Program-made: the position numbers and the translations under genes
Assembly: GCF_030035675.1 (NCBI RefSeq)
Contig: NC_084480.1
Location: forward strand, 134,490,738 to 134,554,737
Source of the DNA: Rhineura floridana
Lineage: Eukaryota; Chordata; Lepidosauria; Squamata; Rhineuridae
DNA length: 64,000 nucleotides
Reading direction: 5' to 3'
Shown: in pieces, positions 10,871 through 23,519 of the stretch
Layout of the letters: the number at the start of each line of letters is the position of its first letter
How positions within the stretch are numbered: position 1 is the stretch's first letter
The notes under the pieces: model-generated
Seen by the model: only the letters and a program-made list of their open reading frames with translations
The model's database searches: none
Told to the model about the DNA's origin: nothing

Positions 10871-13436
10871 CTGCCCTTTGCACAAACACTACCCCATAGA
10901 ATGAATAAGTATAAATGTCAGATCTTGCTTGCCTGTCTTTTCTATAATTTAATGCATGGGCTGGCGCACTGGCAAAAATCCCTTGACGTTGCAGGTCTGA
11001 AGATACCTAGAAACAAGTAACCTTGGATGAACTTCTCACAGTCACATTTGAGACTTCCCTGTGGTCTAGAAAAGAGAATGACTTCTTGATTTCAAAATGT
11101 CAATGCAATTAAACAACAATAAGGACTGAGCACAAGAAGTATGTGGGTGCAGGCTTCTAATTAGCAAATGCTATCAATATAGTCTTACACCACCAGAGGG
11201 TGATCTTAGCACACATAAAACATGTTTTCAAGCAATCTGAATTCCCAAATGAACCAGTTGCTAGTTATAATGCATACAGAAAATGCATCTTAAAGAAGAA
11301 AGAAAAAGAAATATCCTTTCATTATTACTACGAGGCCCTGATTCAAATTCAAATGTCAGAGATGGTCACATTGGCCCCATACCCGCAAAGAAGACCAATG
11401 AGACATTGGGTTGGATTAAATGTTGTTATATTTTGATAAATATGAGGAGCTGCAACAAAAGTTTGCCAGTAAAGCAAATTAGGAAGGTGAGGATTTCCAC
11501 TCCCTCCAGACCCCCAGGCATGTATTCCAGCCAGTAGATGTGGCTCCCCAGCCAAGGATAGGGAAAAACTGACTCCTGTCTTGCTAGGTGAGCCTTGGGT
11601 GTGGTTCCCTCCTGCGCAGACTAGCTCCACTGTACTTGCATTCACCCCAATGCAGCAGGCAACAAGGGGCACACCCAGTTCCCACCAGACCAGAAGAACT
11701 GGCAGATCTGTGAAGGGTACCCTTACCCAATAATGCCTTAGTATACCTCAATAGTTTCCCCCAAGTGCCTCACCTGCCAGACTTGGTGCCTTGCAGGCAC
11801 ACCACCATGCCTACCCCTGAAGCCAAATGAATTAAAGCCAACAGTATGAAGTAGGCAAAAAAGGATGGGTCCTAAAATTAAAGATCCCTACCAAAAAATT
11901 CCTACTTGGCCCTTTGACGGACATGCTGCATGTAGGGAGGGAGGGAGGGCAGGCACTGAAAAATACAAAGGAGGAGGATATAGGGGGCGGAAACAGAGCA
12001 GGCTTTTAACATTGGCTAATGGAGCCCATGTGTCCCTCCCCTCCCTCCCCTCCCTTTGGGAGGCACCCTCCTAAGTCTTCCTTGCCAAAAGGAGAGACGA
12101 GGACAAACCCATCCCCACATTAAAGTGAGACCATTAGTCTCTCTTTCCCCCTGATAATTACTATAGCACCTTTAACAGACAGAATGGATTGTCATTCTAG
12201 GAACTGAAGATGTTGGCACAAGTGCAGGGGGAACAGCCTAACAGAGTAAAACACATAAGATACGGGACACGGGTATGCAGCTGTAACTGGTATTTATGTG
12301 GAGGAAGCTTTCTGAAGTGAGTGCGGGAGGAAAGTTTGGCTACAAGCAGCTGGAGGTTGGGCCATCATCCTTCAAAATAATATCTGTGAAGTATTTTGAA
12401 AGATGATGGGCAAACAACTGGATATGCATTATGTGATAGGATGCATTCTGATGGAATTCTGTGATAATATGTACTCTGGTGAGATCCAATCAGATAAGGC
12501 ATGGAGACTCTGGGCTTATCCACACGACGATCTACTGTGTATCTGGTGCTACTTGCATCCTCTTTTAATTTGCATGGTTCACATGATGTTGCAGGCAAGC
12601 AGAAGCTATCATGCAGTTGTCCCCTTTAAATCGGTATTAACCCAATCCTGATATAAACCAAAAAGGGAAGGAAAAAAGTCTCCACTTCATATCTCTAGGG
12701 CTTGCAGATGCTTTGCTCCAATGCTCTTAGGTGGATGTGTCACTCGCTCCCCTCTCCACACCCACTCCCTCCTCCTCCCTTCATTCATTACATATCCTCT
12801 GGGCTGAAGAGTAACTTCCGCCACTCTCTCCCATTTTCAAAGTAAGCTCCAGACAAGAAAGGGGTGATGGTGGAGAGAGAACGTCTGGGGGGAAAATAAT
12901 GTCTAAATCACTCACAGTGGGAGCCACTTTAAAAAACAACAACAACCTCCATCCCTGTCTCCATGTTATTATTTTGATCAAGCGATGGGCTCCGTTTCCA
13001 GAGTATCTAATCCCTCTTTCTCCCCCAGTGTTTTCCCGGGATGCTTTCATTATACCGAGAAGGGGAGGGGGTCTAATCAATTTCATTGTTTCTTGTCAAT
13101 TGCACACTAAGGAGCTCTCCCGGCTTCAGCCTCAAGCCGGAACAACTGCATCCTACTTGTGTGAATGGAAAGCAGTAGATTGGAAGCTACCATTGAGCAA
13201 GAAGTCTGGACCTTAAAAATCTATTATGCTGGTAAAAGCAGCATCTTTAGTACGAAATAAGGCTCCCATGCGGATAAGACCTCTGTTTACTACAAATGCC
13301 TCATCTCTTCCCATTTTTTAATGCTTTGTTTACTAACATGGATTTTTATGAACATGACCATAATATACACATTTCTGAACCCATTTTTTTAAATTGGAGA
13401 ATTGCACTGCAAAAGTGCGGAGTTTGAAAGATAGTT
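10871..13436. other. No recognised feature (2.6 kb)
   Basis: I see no element with clear ends. There is a GGGA run at 11936-11950 and a short CAA run near 12938. Small frames on both strands have no recognisable product. Confidence 0.5.
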
Positions 13437-13545
13437 GTGTCTTTTATTTATTTATTTATTTATTGCATTTATATACCGCTTCATAGCTGAAGCTCTCTGG
13501 GTGGTTTACAACAATTAATGGGCAGTTTACAACAATTAAATTTTA
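13437..13545 (-). mobile_element. L2 LINE 3' tail fragment
   Basis: TTTA repeats are followed by atataccgcttcatagctga and ctctgggtggtttacaac. On the minus strand this is the end of an L2 of the type ending at 55740. Confidence 0.75.
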
Positions 13546-13844
13546 GTTTGGAAAGTGTGAATTAGGTAGGTTTGCATTAAAATATGAACCAAAATGATTT
13601 TCTCACCCATACCTAATTGTACATTCTGGCGCAGGTTGGATGAGAACTTCCAATGAATCCCATCTAGGTAAGCGGAAGAATCACATCTGTGAATCACATC
13701 CATGCATGGGTCACTCACTCTATAGAAGAGATCTGACTACAGGGAGGGCAGCTGTGCGGGGGGGCAAGTAGGAGAGGAAGAGGAAGTCCCATTCCACAAG
13801 TGGAAGTCTGTTTCATTTGCACACGGACACAATTGGATTTTACC

Positions 13845-14340
13845 ACTTACTTATTGATTTAAAAGCTCATATCCTACTTTAAAAAAAGAAAAGCAAGAAA
13901 CTCAGAATGGCATACAACAATAAAGTATACATACAGTAAAACCAAATCCATAAAATACGTTAAACACCCATCAGAAAATGCCAACATTATAAAAACAAAA
14001 ACCCAAAATCAACATAAACACCATCTCAATATTCCAAAAACACCAAAGTGAAAGCACAGGGAAAGTAATACAACATATTAATAACAGGGAGATACTTTTT
14101 CCCCAGCTAAAGGCCTTCCTAAACAATCAGGTGAAATGCCTAAAACCACAAAGTGATGATGCTTCACAACTCTCAGTTGAGAGGGCACTTCACATGGGTG
14201 CCACCACCAAGAAGACCCTGCTCCTTGTTCATACCTGCCAGGCATCAGAAGGCCAAGGCTTCAGATAGTGAAATGTAGCATGTGGGGAGGAAGAAACATG
14301 TGGAATAAGGCAGTCCTTAAGGATCTGTTGACCGGTGCCT
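13845..14340 (-). mobile_element. Old L2-like LINE 3' region
   Basis: The order is a decayed tail (tcatatcctactttaaaaa), an A-rich 3' UTR, aaaggccttcctaaacaatc, and then aagaagaccctgctccttg. On the minus strand this matches the usual C-terminal end and 3' UTR of L2-like elements. No open frame remains. Confidence 0.5.
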
Positions 14341-15204
14341 GATCAAAAACATTCTGTCAACCTAAAAGGCCAGCATCAATTTGGTTTTGTTGTTTGTTCA
14401 CTAGCTGCTTCTTTTGCCAATCCATTTTTTGCCCTTGCAAAAAACAATTATTAATATCAATTTTTTTTAAAGGAAACCAATAATTTTAAAGGAACTATCA
14501 ATATTTTGAAAATATGGATAAATGAAAGGAAATATTGATAAAATTATCATACTTAGTATTGAGATTTTAGATTTTAGAGGTAGAACATTTTTTTTAAAAA
14601 AAATCTGTTTTTGAAAATAGCCATGGAAAATCTCTACATAAAAATCTGATCTGCAATGATAAAGAATAAGTGAATAAATGGAAAATTTGATACCAAATCC
14701 AAACTGGGTGGAATTCTAGCACATCCCTAATCTTGACATACGTATCTGACAATGTTGATTAGCATTCAGCTTGGCAGAAAACAATAAGGAGAATGACTCT
14801 GGTGCTTACTGATACAAAAATATTTATTGTAGCTGAAGGTGTTTCAGAGTAAAACACCTTTTCAGAAGTTTGAAAATCTTACATGTTCTTTAAATTTAAA
14901 AACACCTCGTTCTTAAAATCCAAAAAAAAAAAAAATCAGCTTGAAACAGTGGTACAGCAAAATGTTATTCTCTCCACAACTCTGTTGAACTCTATGTTAG
15001 GAAGTGGTGACAAGGTGTTGGGAGGAACAGTGCTGCGAGTGCCACACAACATGCCTTCCACCCCTTCAGCTAGCCTGCTGCCCTCAAGAGTAGTAGAAGG
15101 CACCATCCTATCACTCGGTACTGCACATGTCCTGTGAATTGTTCTGGCACTAGTGTGCATACTTTTCACATGATGATAGGAGTGGAATGAATCCATGTGA
15201 GGAG
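14341..15204. other. AT-rich interval, possible hAT-type end at 14727
   Basis: cacatccctaa at 14718-14728 matches the terminus TAGGGATGTGC, similar to the end of the 396-bp element at 46624. I could not find the opposite end. The rest is AT-rich and unassigned. Confidence 0.35.
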
Positions 15205-16001
15205 TGTGACGTCCTTCCCCAGCACCACCTGTGAAGCTCTCACTTGCGGCTACCAGCAGATAGGAACGTCAGGTTTTCTTCTTACCCTTTACAGCTCTAA
15301 CACGGTTCTCAGAAGACCCCCTGCTAGGCCTTACTACCCAACACTCTGTATCTCTTATAACCTTTAGACTGTGCCTTACTCTCTGCCAGGCTATCTCGAT
15401 ACCTTGTGTCTATGGGTATAGGTAATTCCCAAATCCCCCTGCAGCCTCTTGCACTGAAGCTTACAGCCCTGGGTTTCTCTGTGGTACTGGATTCAATATC
15501 TTTTCCTCCGCCGCCGCCACCATTCGATACAATTACTGTTCAGCCTTGGTTACTCTGCCATCCCCCCTGGATTGTGTATCCCAGCTGAAGAATCAGGCTT
15601 TTTGTAAACCAAGAAATATTTATTGAACACTAAAAATAACAAGATTACTTAATTACTTTGTTAACAAACTTATGGTTTCATATATGTTCTGACATGTACT
15701 TTACTTCTCATTAATTGCCTCAGAACTCCGACTCACTCTCAACAACACTGCCAACCTCCAAACACCACCAAAACCTCTTTCACCTCTCTCAACCTCCAAC
15801 ATCCACCACCCTGATTCAACTGTCATTCTTCCATTTATACTCCCAGCCATTCAAATGCTCAGCCAATCATCCAGCATTCTACTGCTCATGTACTCCCCCT
15901 CCTCTTTCACTCCACTTACCATATATCTTCTATATAACCAGCACTTACCATATTTACAATATAAGCAGGAACATCACAAGGAGCAGTTCTCTGATGTTAC
16001 A
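15205..16001 (-). mobile_element. Probable solo LTR, retrovirus-like fossil
   Basis: The ends are matching inverted repeats, TGTGACGTC and GATGTTACA (7 of 9 paired). On the minus strand a TATA-like region (near 15925) precedes an AATAAA-type signal (near 15625) in the right order. No internal region is attached, so it would be a solo LTR of ~797 bp. I saw no target duplication. It looks old. Family is undetermined. Confidence 0.5.
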
Positions 16002-16184
16002 GCCACCTTGGGGAACTGCCACCATGCAGAAGCTTCTTCAGCTATTTCCATATGATGCTGTAATATGAAACCCAATGCTTAGGTAACCATGTCAATGGGC
16101 CAACCAAGTACTTTAGTTAAAATGTGTTAAGGAATAACTAATCCACATGGTGTGGTCCCTCACATATAATGTGTACCACTGTAG

Positions 16185-16285
16185 TTGGGATGGGGAACCT
16201 GTGCTGCTCCAGATGTTATTCAATCAGCCCCAGCCACTATTGCCAGCGGTCAGAGATTGTGGGAGCTATTGTCCAACAACAGTGA
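16185..16285. mobile_element. hAT-type MITE, decayed
   Basis: gggatggggaacctgtgctg, ctccagatgtt, cagccccagcca and gtccaacaac follow the usual MITE order. No duplication or clean ends remain. Confidence 0.5.
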
Positions 16286-16825
16286 CACCACTCGCAAAAC
16301 CCATGAACCTTGAGAAGCATGGAGATATTATATGGGAAAATACATATGGCACAGAAAAACACAGAAACAGAGAAACAAAGCGACACGAGACTTTATAGAG
16401 GTCACAATCTGACTCAAGGGGCATCACACTGCAATTCAGGGGGGAGGGGAGATACCAAATCACTCTGATTCACTTTGTTATAAGCCCTCCCCCCACTGAG
16501 CCAATGCACACCCCTACGTCATATTTACAGCTTCCCCAGGGCAAGTTATGAGATTGCATGGGAGTATGGCTGGTCAAGTGGAGGTGCTAAATATGAGGAT
16601 TGGCACCTCTGTTTTGGGATCTGCCATGTGGCCTGAGGCACTCCTATCACATTTCACAGTTCAGCCATTTTGAAGAACAAGAGGCCACAGATGGCAGGCT
16701 AGCATACTTAAGTAGATCCATTGCTGAAATGAGCCCAGCCTGACATTTAAGCCACCACCAGTTCTTCAGGCAGAGTTGCAGTGAGCCAGTATCCCTTACA
16801 CTGGAGAGATGAGGCGGGTGGTCAT

Positions 16826-16878
16826 CAACATAAGCGGAACTCTGCTGGATCAGCCCAAAAGTCCATAGAAAGTAGCAT
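16826..16878 (-). mobile_element. CR1 3'-terminal tip
   Basis: aacataagcggaactctgct, then ggatcagcccaaaagtcc, is the reverse complement of the CR1 3' end (gatccagcaggctcttctta). Only the last ~50 bp are present. Confidence 0.65.
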
Positions 16879-17309
16879 CCTGCCAACAGTAGTCAGACAG
16901 AAAATCTATGTAATAAGTGAGGGATGAAAGCCATAGCCTTCTCTACTTCTTGCCTCCTAGAAAGTGGTATTCAGAGATATACTGCAACTAAACCTTGAGG
17001 TTCAAATTAGCTATCTTGACTAATAAATGTTAGACCCATTCTCCATGAATTTGCTGAATCTTCTTTAAAAAATGGTATTTGTCACCACATCCTGTTGCAA
17101 TGGATTCCATTCAGGGCGGCATTAGCACCCAGCATCCTTGGGTAGCTGCTAGGGCCCTGACATCCCAGCAGGGCTCAATACTAACCCTAGGCTCTCCATC
17201 TTAGGCATCTGGGACTCTGAACCACCTATCATTTGAATTATGCACAACACCCTCCATGTATCTAGTGAATAAGGGGAAGAGAATGGAATGACTATGAAAG
17301 TCAGTGATA

Positions 17310-17432
17310 GCCAACATGGTGCTTTCCATATGTTGTTATAGTTAGACTACAATGCTCATTGACCCTAACCACTAGCTGGAGCTTCTGGAGTTATAGTTCA
17401 GCAACATCTAAAAGGTACCACATTGTCCACCT
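17310..17432. mobile_element. hAT-type MITE, decayed
   Basis: ccaacatggtgctttccata, ttgttatagttagactaca, and on the right ggagttatagttcagcaaca with accacattgtcc. The two halves still pair loosely. Confidence 0.5.
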
Positions 17433-18394
17433 CAAAGTAAGTGCTTCCTTTTAGATAATATAGCATGTTTACTTAACTGTTCAAATGTTAGCTTATTTAA
17501 AATATTTATCATGTATCTTTCTGCTAACAGCCATGTGTACTTTGTAAACATTCCATGCTTACTTAGCCAGTTGGAGAGCTTCCTGAGACAAGCTGATAGC
17601 CTTTATTTTTAAGGTAACATTTTTTTTAATCATGAATAATATCTATCTGTAGGACACCTAATTACATATGGGACTCAGCAGAATGCCTTTCTGGGATATA
17701 ATATGTAAGTTCCACCTTTATTAGTTCACTTATTGGCATTTCTGATCAAAAACTGTGACCAGTGTTGATTTCAACAACAACAAACAACAACAACAACAAT
17801 ATACCCAAGCATAACTGAATCAAGCAAGGAAATTGCAAGGGTACCAAAACCAAGGTACCAAAACCAACGAGATCTTCTCCCATCACCAGCAGATGGTAAC
17901 TTTGTTGTTGTTTAAAATTATTGCCCACCCTTCACCAGGTTACTTACACTCTTTCAGCTAGCATCAATGTGACTGAGATATTTCACACAGCTAGGAGTTA
18001 AAATATAATTAACCATAGAAAAGCAATCTTAATTATGTCAACTCGTTCTACCACTTTTTGGTGATGCTGGGCATTCATTCTTGCAAATTTGTAGACCGTC
18101 TCATGCAGATACAACAAAGGATTTAAGAACAAGTTTCTCCCTCTAAATGATTATCTGATTAGACAAAACTAATGGAACACGAGATTAGGGAGCGGCAGGG
18201 AGATTTGGGTAATAATCACAAAGCAATTTGATGACAAAGGGTGGAAATGAAATGAAAGGGGAACAACAACAGAAAGATTTTATCAGGTTTCTTCTCACAT
18301 TACTGGGACATTTAGGAAAATTTAGAATCTGCTGTAATGAGTTTATATCAATTAGAATCAGGTCAGTAACCAGATCTAATGTTTGCCTATTTCT

Positions 18395-18445
18395 GACACT
18401 GTCGTTCTGACACTGTTCTGACACTATTTCTGACACTGTCGTTCC
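18395..18445 (+). repeat. Short tandem motif TCTGACACTGT
   Basis: Four imperfect copies of ttctgacact(gtcg) occur in tandem. Small local duplication with no coding sense. Confidence 0.7.
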
Positions 18446-18492
18446 ACTTTGCCTCATGATACTGGCTAACAGAAAAAGAGGAGGAAGAATAT

Positions 18493-19063
18493 TGTTGTGC
18501 GCCTCCCCCAATCTCCGAGTGGTGAGATTTTGGGGGTCCCTGCGCTCCTCCAGGGTTTGGTTTCCTTTGAGGAAGAAGGTCAGCGGAGACTGCAGTGTCT
18601 TTATGAAATATGGTTTGTTTGTTTACACACATTCCAACCTGAGCTTCAGAATGGAGGAGTTAAATGCAGCAGCAGTCCAATATCCAGTCTTTCCATCTGG
18701 GTTGCAGGAGGCGCCCCAAAGGCCATGGGGCAGAAAGCCAGTCTCTCTCTGCCTGCCTTCTAGCTCCCAGCAATTCTCTAGAGTCTAGACACACCAAAAA
18801 CTACAAGCACAACTTCTGCTAGCTGCCAGGAGTGGGGTGGGGGGGACGCTCTCCTGAAGTGTTTCAATGACAAAAGGGTCTCCCTGGCCCATTCACCTTT
18901 GCTAGGCAACTGATCGGCCCATCTTACCTGGCCAATCTATTTGGTTAACAAAAGACTAATTTGACCAGCAAAGAGTTCCTCATTCCAAGGCACAGGATTC
19001 CAAATCGGAGGCTGGAAAGGGGACCCACATGAATCATCCATCCCAACCCCCATGCTCATAACA
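18493..19063 (-). mobile_element. Solo LTR, endogenous-retrovirus-like fossil
   Basis: The unit is bounded by TGTTGTG and CATAACA, which pair as imperfect inverted ends, and by the 4-bp duplication ATAT (18489-18492 and 19064-19067). On the minus strand a CATAAAG polyadenylation-like signal sits near 18605, upstream of a pyrimidine- and purine-rich U5-like end. Length is 571 bp. No internal coding region is attached. Moderately old; family not determined. Confidence 0.65.
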
Positions 19064-20514
19064 ATATGATCTTACTATAAACTTTGTAAATAAAATTACT
19101 CAATTTAAAGAATATACATATTTGTATGAAGCCCAAGAACCATGAATTAAGTGGCTGGTTGTAGTATTTCCACTTTTCTTTTTATGTCAATATTTCAAAA
19201 ATTTGTTTTTACTTGTGTATATAAATAAAACCCTTTTTTTAAAAAAAAATATGTACTGACTAACATATTTTGAACTCACCACTGGGAACTGCTGGCTCAT
19301 AGCTCAGTCTTATCCATCATGCATCAATATATCCTCTGCATTCTTTGCAAAGCCTCCATGCTGTAATTTTTTGTTCTTCCTTCATAGTCACAGCCTCCAT
19401 CTATCCTTGCTGGCTCTTCTTGATTCATCCAACCATATTTTCAGCCTATCTTTGCCACATAGTTGCCACTGCAACACTGATCCTTATGTCACATTGCTAA
19501 TGTGTAAAAGTGACAATCATTTGGTGATTGACAATAAAATTTGGTGATTGACAATAAAATAAAAGTGACAATACATTCTACAGGTACTTCCCCTGTTAGT
19601 ATCAGCAGACCCAGTGGAGGCTGAATACTGGCATGGAAATATTCACACAGTCGAAGATTAATGCTTTTGCCAGAAGCCCACATGACATGGGAGCTAGCCA
19701 CAGGGAAACAGTTTTATTGTAGAAAGCATGCTATACATGTAGCATTAAACTGGTCCATTTTAATGACATTAATACAGTACCGTTCAAAGTATCTCACATA
19801 TGTTAGCTCAGTAATCTGTACAACAGCCCTGTATAGCTGGTCTATATTATTATCCACATACTTCAGATCGGAGGCTAACACTTAAAGAGAGTGTCTTCAG
19901 AACAGAAGCAAAATCTGTACTCACCATTGGGAATTGGTAGTTCATAGATCAGTCCTACACACCATACTTCAACTAATTATAAGTCCTATATTTAACACTA
20001 ATGCTTATTTTGATTAAGACTATATGACTTCAGAATGCAGTTGGAATTTGCATGACTGAATGTTTCCCCATGTCAAAAATTCATTGCCCCTGGAAAACTA
20101 CTATATTAGCGAGATGAGCTCTAGGGCTTATGCAAAGATGGGGGGGGTATTCAGTCGTATAATTCCTTCTTGCATTCTGAAGTAGCATCTCAGGAAGATT
20201 TTACCATGAATCCTGAAAAAGTGTAGCTCTTGCTTGAACTTAACTTCAAACAAAATTAACATCAGATCTCTACAGCTAAGGATAATCAGAATGTTCTTGT
20301 AGGGTAAAGTATTATTTAACACAACAAACACATTCTCTTGGGTTTTTTTTTATTAAATCCCTCTCTTTAAATCAACTCCTTACTGACCTTTTGAACAATA
20401 GATTCCTGTCTTGCTGATCATAAAACTTTATACATAAAATAAAGTTGCTATGAGGGAGGGGCTGATTAGGAAGAAGAAATGGCACAAAAGGATGGTTGGT
20501 AGAGTCAGATAGAC
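19064..20514. other. Mostly unassigned; one 20-bp tandem duplication
   Basis: At 19520-19559 the 20-mer tttggtgattgacaataaaa occurs twice in tandem, exactly. Otherwise this is AT-rich DNA without a recognised element. Confidence 0.6.
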
Positions 20515-21150
20515 TAGGGTGCTTTCACACTGCACTTTATTCCGTTATTCTGACAATTTATTTCTGTTAATTTGCACATAAAATTTGAGCTTTCACAGGA
20601 CATAACGGGTAGCTCCGGAATTCTGGTGGAATGTAGTAGAAGTTTAGCGCTAATTTCCGCAATAAATGATACCAGAAAAATTCCGATAGCAAGGCTGGGA
20701 AAACGGAAGATCATGGGATTTTTGCGCTAGCTGTCGCTGCTCACATAACAGGCATCCCAGCATGCAGTGCATTCCCGCCCTTACCAACAGCCATCCCAGC
20801 ATGCAGTGCGTTCCCGCCCTTCTGCCGTGCAGCCCTGTCACACAAATAGCAGATAGCAGCATTTCAACTATATGGCAGAAGGTAAAGAGAGAGTGGTTTC
20901 ATGGCGACGGGATGAGATACTTGACCTGCAGTGCGCATGTGAATAACGGGAGCGGGTTTGAAACGAGGCCCTGTTCATTGTTGCCTGTGAAAGACAGTTG
21001 CGCGAAATGCCGTTATATCGGCTGAAAAAGTACTGTTCCTTATCGCAAGAGGTCCTGCAGTGTGAAAGGGATTTTTGAAATCCGGAATGAAGCGCTACCT
21101 TTTTAATCCGTTAAACTAGCGCTATTAGCCCCATGTGTGAAAGCAGCCTA
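20515..21150. mobile_element. 636-bp non-autonomous DNA transposon
   Basis: Terminal inverted repeats are TAGGGTGCTTTCACAC and its complement (15/16). It is CpG-rich compared with its flanks and has no transposase. If the outer TA is host DNA, the duplication is TA; no 8-bp duplication is visible, so it is not a clear hAT. Sub-terminal blocks also pair (ttagcgctaa / ctagcgctattagc). An internal direct repeat of ~31 bp (gcatcccagcatgcagtgc, then ttcccgccctt) occurs twice near 20750-20822. Superfamily undetermined. Confidence 0.75.
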
Positions 21151-21224
21151 GGTCAACAACCATGTCATTGGACCAGTTTAGGGTTCTTTTTCATAATTAG
21201 TTTCAGCTTAGAATGGCTAGATCA

Positions 21225-21350
21225 GTCTCTGATCCATGTAAGTTTCAGATATATTTATTCATAAATCTGTTCCACATTCCCCTTTCCACATTGATCTGTG
21301 ATTGAGAAAAAAACCTGCATGAAAATCACATATTAATGTATATAAATATA
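21225..21350 (+). repeat. AT-rich interspersed repeat, also at 38400-38520
   Basis: tttattcataaatctgttcc, acattgatctgtga and aacctgcatgaaaa match in order the segment at 38440-38515. Family unknown. Confidence 0.5.
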
Positions 21351-22286
21351 TAATCATGAAATAAATCTTTTAGTATTTCAAAATCCACATTAGGAAAATA
21401 CCTTTGTTAGGCCAACCAAAATGTCAAAAAATAATGTGCAACCTTTTGAGTTCTCTAGAACTCTTTATCAGGTTATATGGGTTTAAAAAAAAACCAAGGG
21501 AGGGAGGACAATTTTTGGCTGGTATTAACTCCACCTATATCTGCATGTAGTAAGATTCTTAAGATGAAGTGTGGGAGGATGTAGCAGACATTCAAATGAG
21601 GTTTTGTAGGTGCTATGCAAGTATCAGGTTGCACTTCAGGAAGAATACTGGGAGATTCCCTTCTCTAGGATACAACAACCAGCCGTTACTCATATGTATT
21701 AAGTTACGTATTTTATTTCTACACTTTTCTAAAATGATTTTATCCTTAGACAGGCATTTACATTCATATTTACTGCCAATTAAATGATAACAAGTTGTGA
21801 TCGGTGTAGTTACTAGCATCCCCAAATCCAGCTGTTTCAAAATAACTGTAGCTTCCTGGCCCTCTTGACTATTCTGCAATATAATGTGATGTGTGAAAGA
21901 TCTCACTGTTGGACACTTTGTCTTCCACCTCAAAGGGTTTGCCCTTCTCAACAGTATAGCTCAAAAATACAATAGCACATATTGTTAAGCAGCAGTCAAT
22001 TCAACACCACACCATGGTAACCGGCTGCTTTTAATTATCCCCTGTAGCAGCGGTGAAATGCACAGGGAGCAGCAGACTGTACATTGAAATGCTGTGACAC
22101 ATGCCAATCCAATCGTACATTGCCAGATGTTTAGTTTTTTAAAACAGTATAGCATGCTTGACATTTTAGCCCAGTAACATGGTGATTTCTCTCTAGAATG
22201 GGGGATGGGGAAACTATGATCCTCCAGATGTTGCTGTGTTCCATCTCCCAACAGTTCCAGGCAACATGGCTAGTGAACAGGCATGC
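21351..22286. other. Unassigned, with a MITE remnant
   Basis: A decayed hAT-type MITE half lies at about 22200-22275 (gatcctccagatgttgctg). The 21390-21480 part (caaccttttgagttctctag, aactctttatcagg) looks like an old amniote repeat that I cannot name. I see nothing else. Confidence 0.45.
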
Positions 22287-22345
22287 TTTATTTATTTTAT
22301 TTATTAATTAAATTTATATCCCACCCTTCCTCCTAGAAGGAGCCA
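22287..22345 (-). mobile_element. L2 LINE 3' tail fragment
   Basis: TTTA repeats, then tatcccacccttcctcctag and aaggagccaggtga: the minus-strand end of the L2 subfamily with a GGGCTCCTT loop, as at 38158. Confidence 0.7.
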
Positions 22346-23159
22346 GGTGAGTTTTGCATATGGAAGACCACGGGTTCTCCCTTCTTTCTCTAGAAATACC
22401 AGAATTAAAAGTACAGATTTTCAGTCATAAAAATATTATTCCCCTGTCCTGCCCATGCCTGTGACTTCTGAATGTTCATTTGGGCCCAAACCACCCCTGA
22501 CAAAACCCCTTTTTTGTTCTACCAATGCCCAAACTCCAATCTCTCCTTTTCCTTACATAATTCACTGGGTGTTTATGCATAGTCTCAGCCTCATTATTCT
22601 TCAATGTGAAATCCCATGATAACTCTTACACTAAGATTTAGACCATAAAATCATGAAATTATTATACAGTATGAACTTTTTGCATTCAGCAATGTTAAAT
22701 TGAAAATACCCCCATGCCATTCTGATCCTTCCCATGAGCTCATTCCAAAACAAAACCTTACAAAACTTATAGCCCTGACTCAGAAACACTTGCTTAACAG
22801 CCCTCTAAATTTTCATGGCGATACACAAAACAGTCAGAGAGAATAGAGAGTTCAAAGTGTAAAAACAGAGAGAGAAAAACCAGATCACTCTTGGACTTTT
22901 TTCTGTCAGAGTTTTCATAAACTGTTGAAATTAATTAAAAAACAGCCATGTTCACAGAGGACCTGCACTCCTGTTACTGACCTTGCCCCCATACTTTGAC
23001 ATTCATCTTCTGCAGTTTAAAAGTTTTAAAAAAATGTCTGGCTGATTTTTAATTAATTTAAGAAATTTTGGCTTGAACTCAATGATAATGTCGGGCATGC
23101 TCAGTAAGAACCAGCTGTCAGTGTTCCAAAAGCCAGACTCACAGCTGCTTGGCTTGACT

Positions 23160-23440
23160 AATCAAGGGGCCAAACCCACACCACCCCCAAAGAATCTTGG
23201 GAAGTGTAGTTTGTGAAGGGTGCTGAGAGGAGACTCCTATTCCCCTGGCAGAGCTCCAGGGCCAGACTGGTTTAACAGTCAGCCACTCTGATTGAAGGTC
23301 TGTGAGGGGAACAAGGTGTCTCCTAGCAACTCTCAGCACCCTTCACTAACTACACTTCCCAGGATTCTTTGAGAGAAGCCATGACTTCCTAAAGTGAAAT
23401 AACAGGCTGGTGTGGATGTGACCAGGGACAGCTTTGGTTT
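23160..23440. mobile_element. ~280-bp foldback DNA element
   Basis: The arm caaagaatcttgggaagtgt plus agtttgtgaagggtgctgag pairs with ctcagcacccttcactaac plus tacacttcccaggattcttt. Outer ends ccacaccac and ggtgtgg also pair. No certain target duplication, so the superfamily is open. Confidence 0.65.
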
Positions 23441-23519
23441 AAATTTGGGTGGGAGCCTATATGTGCCTGCTGTAGAATAAAAAGATGGGAGAAACACTGA
23501 AAAAGAATTATACTGTTCA

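Larger units (their letters stand above)
16002..18394. other. Mostly unassigned, with three small repeat pieces
   Basis: Apart from MITE remnants at 16185-16285 and 17310-17432 and a CR1 tip at 16826-16878, I see nothing here. A CAA-rich run lies at 17771-17800. Confidence 0.5.

Noticed and set aside
10415-10885. 156-codon reverse frame
   Set aside because: Lies in an interspersed repeat of biased composition; no domain.
15715-16068. 117-codon Ser/Thr/Pro-rich frame
   Set aside because: Inside the LTR-like unit; reading is due to CA-rich DNA.
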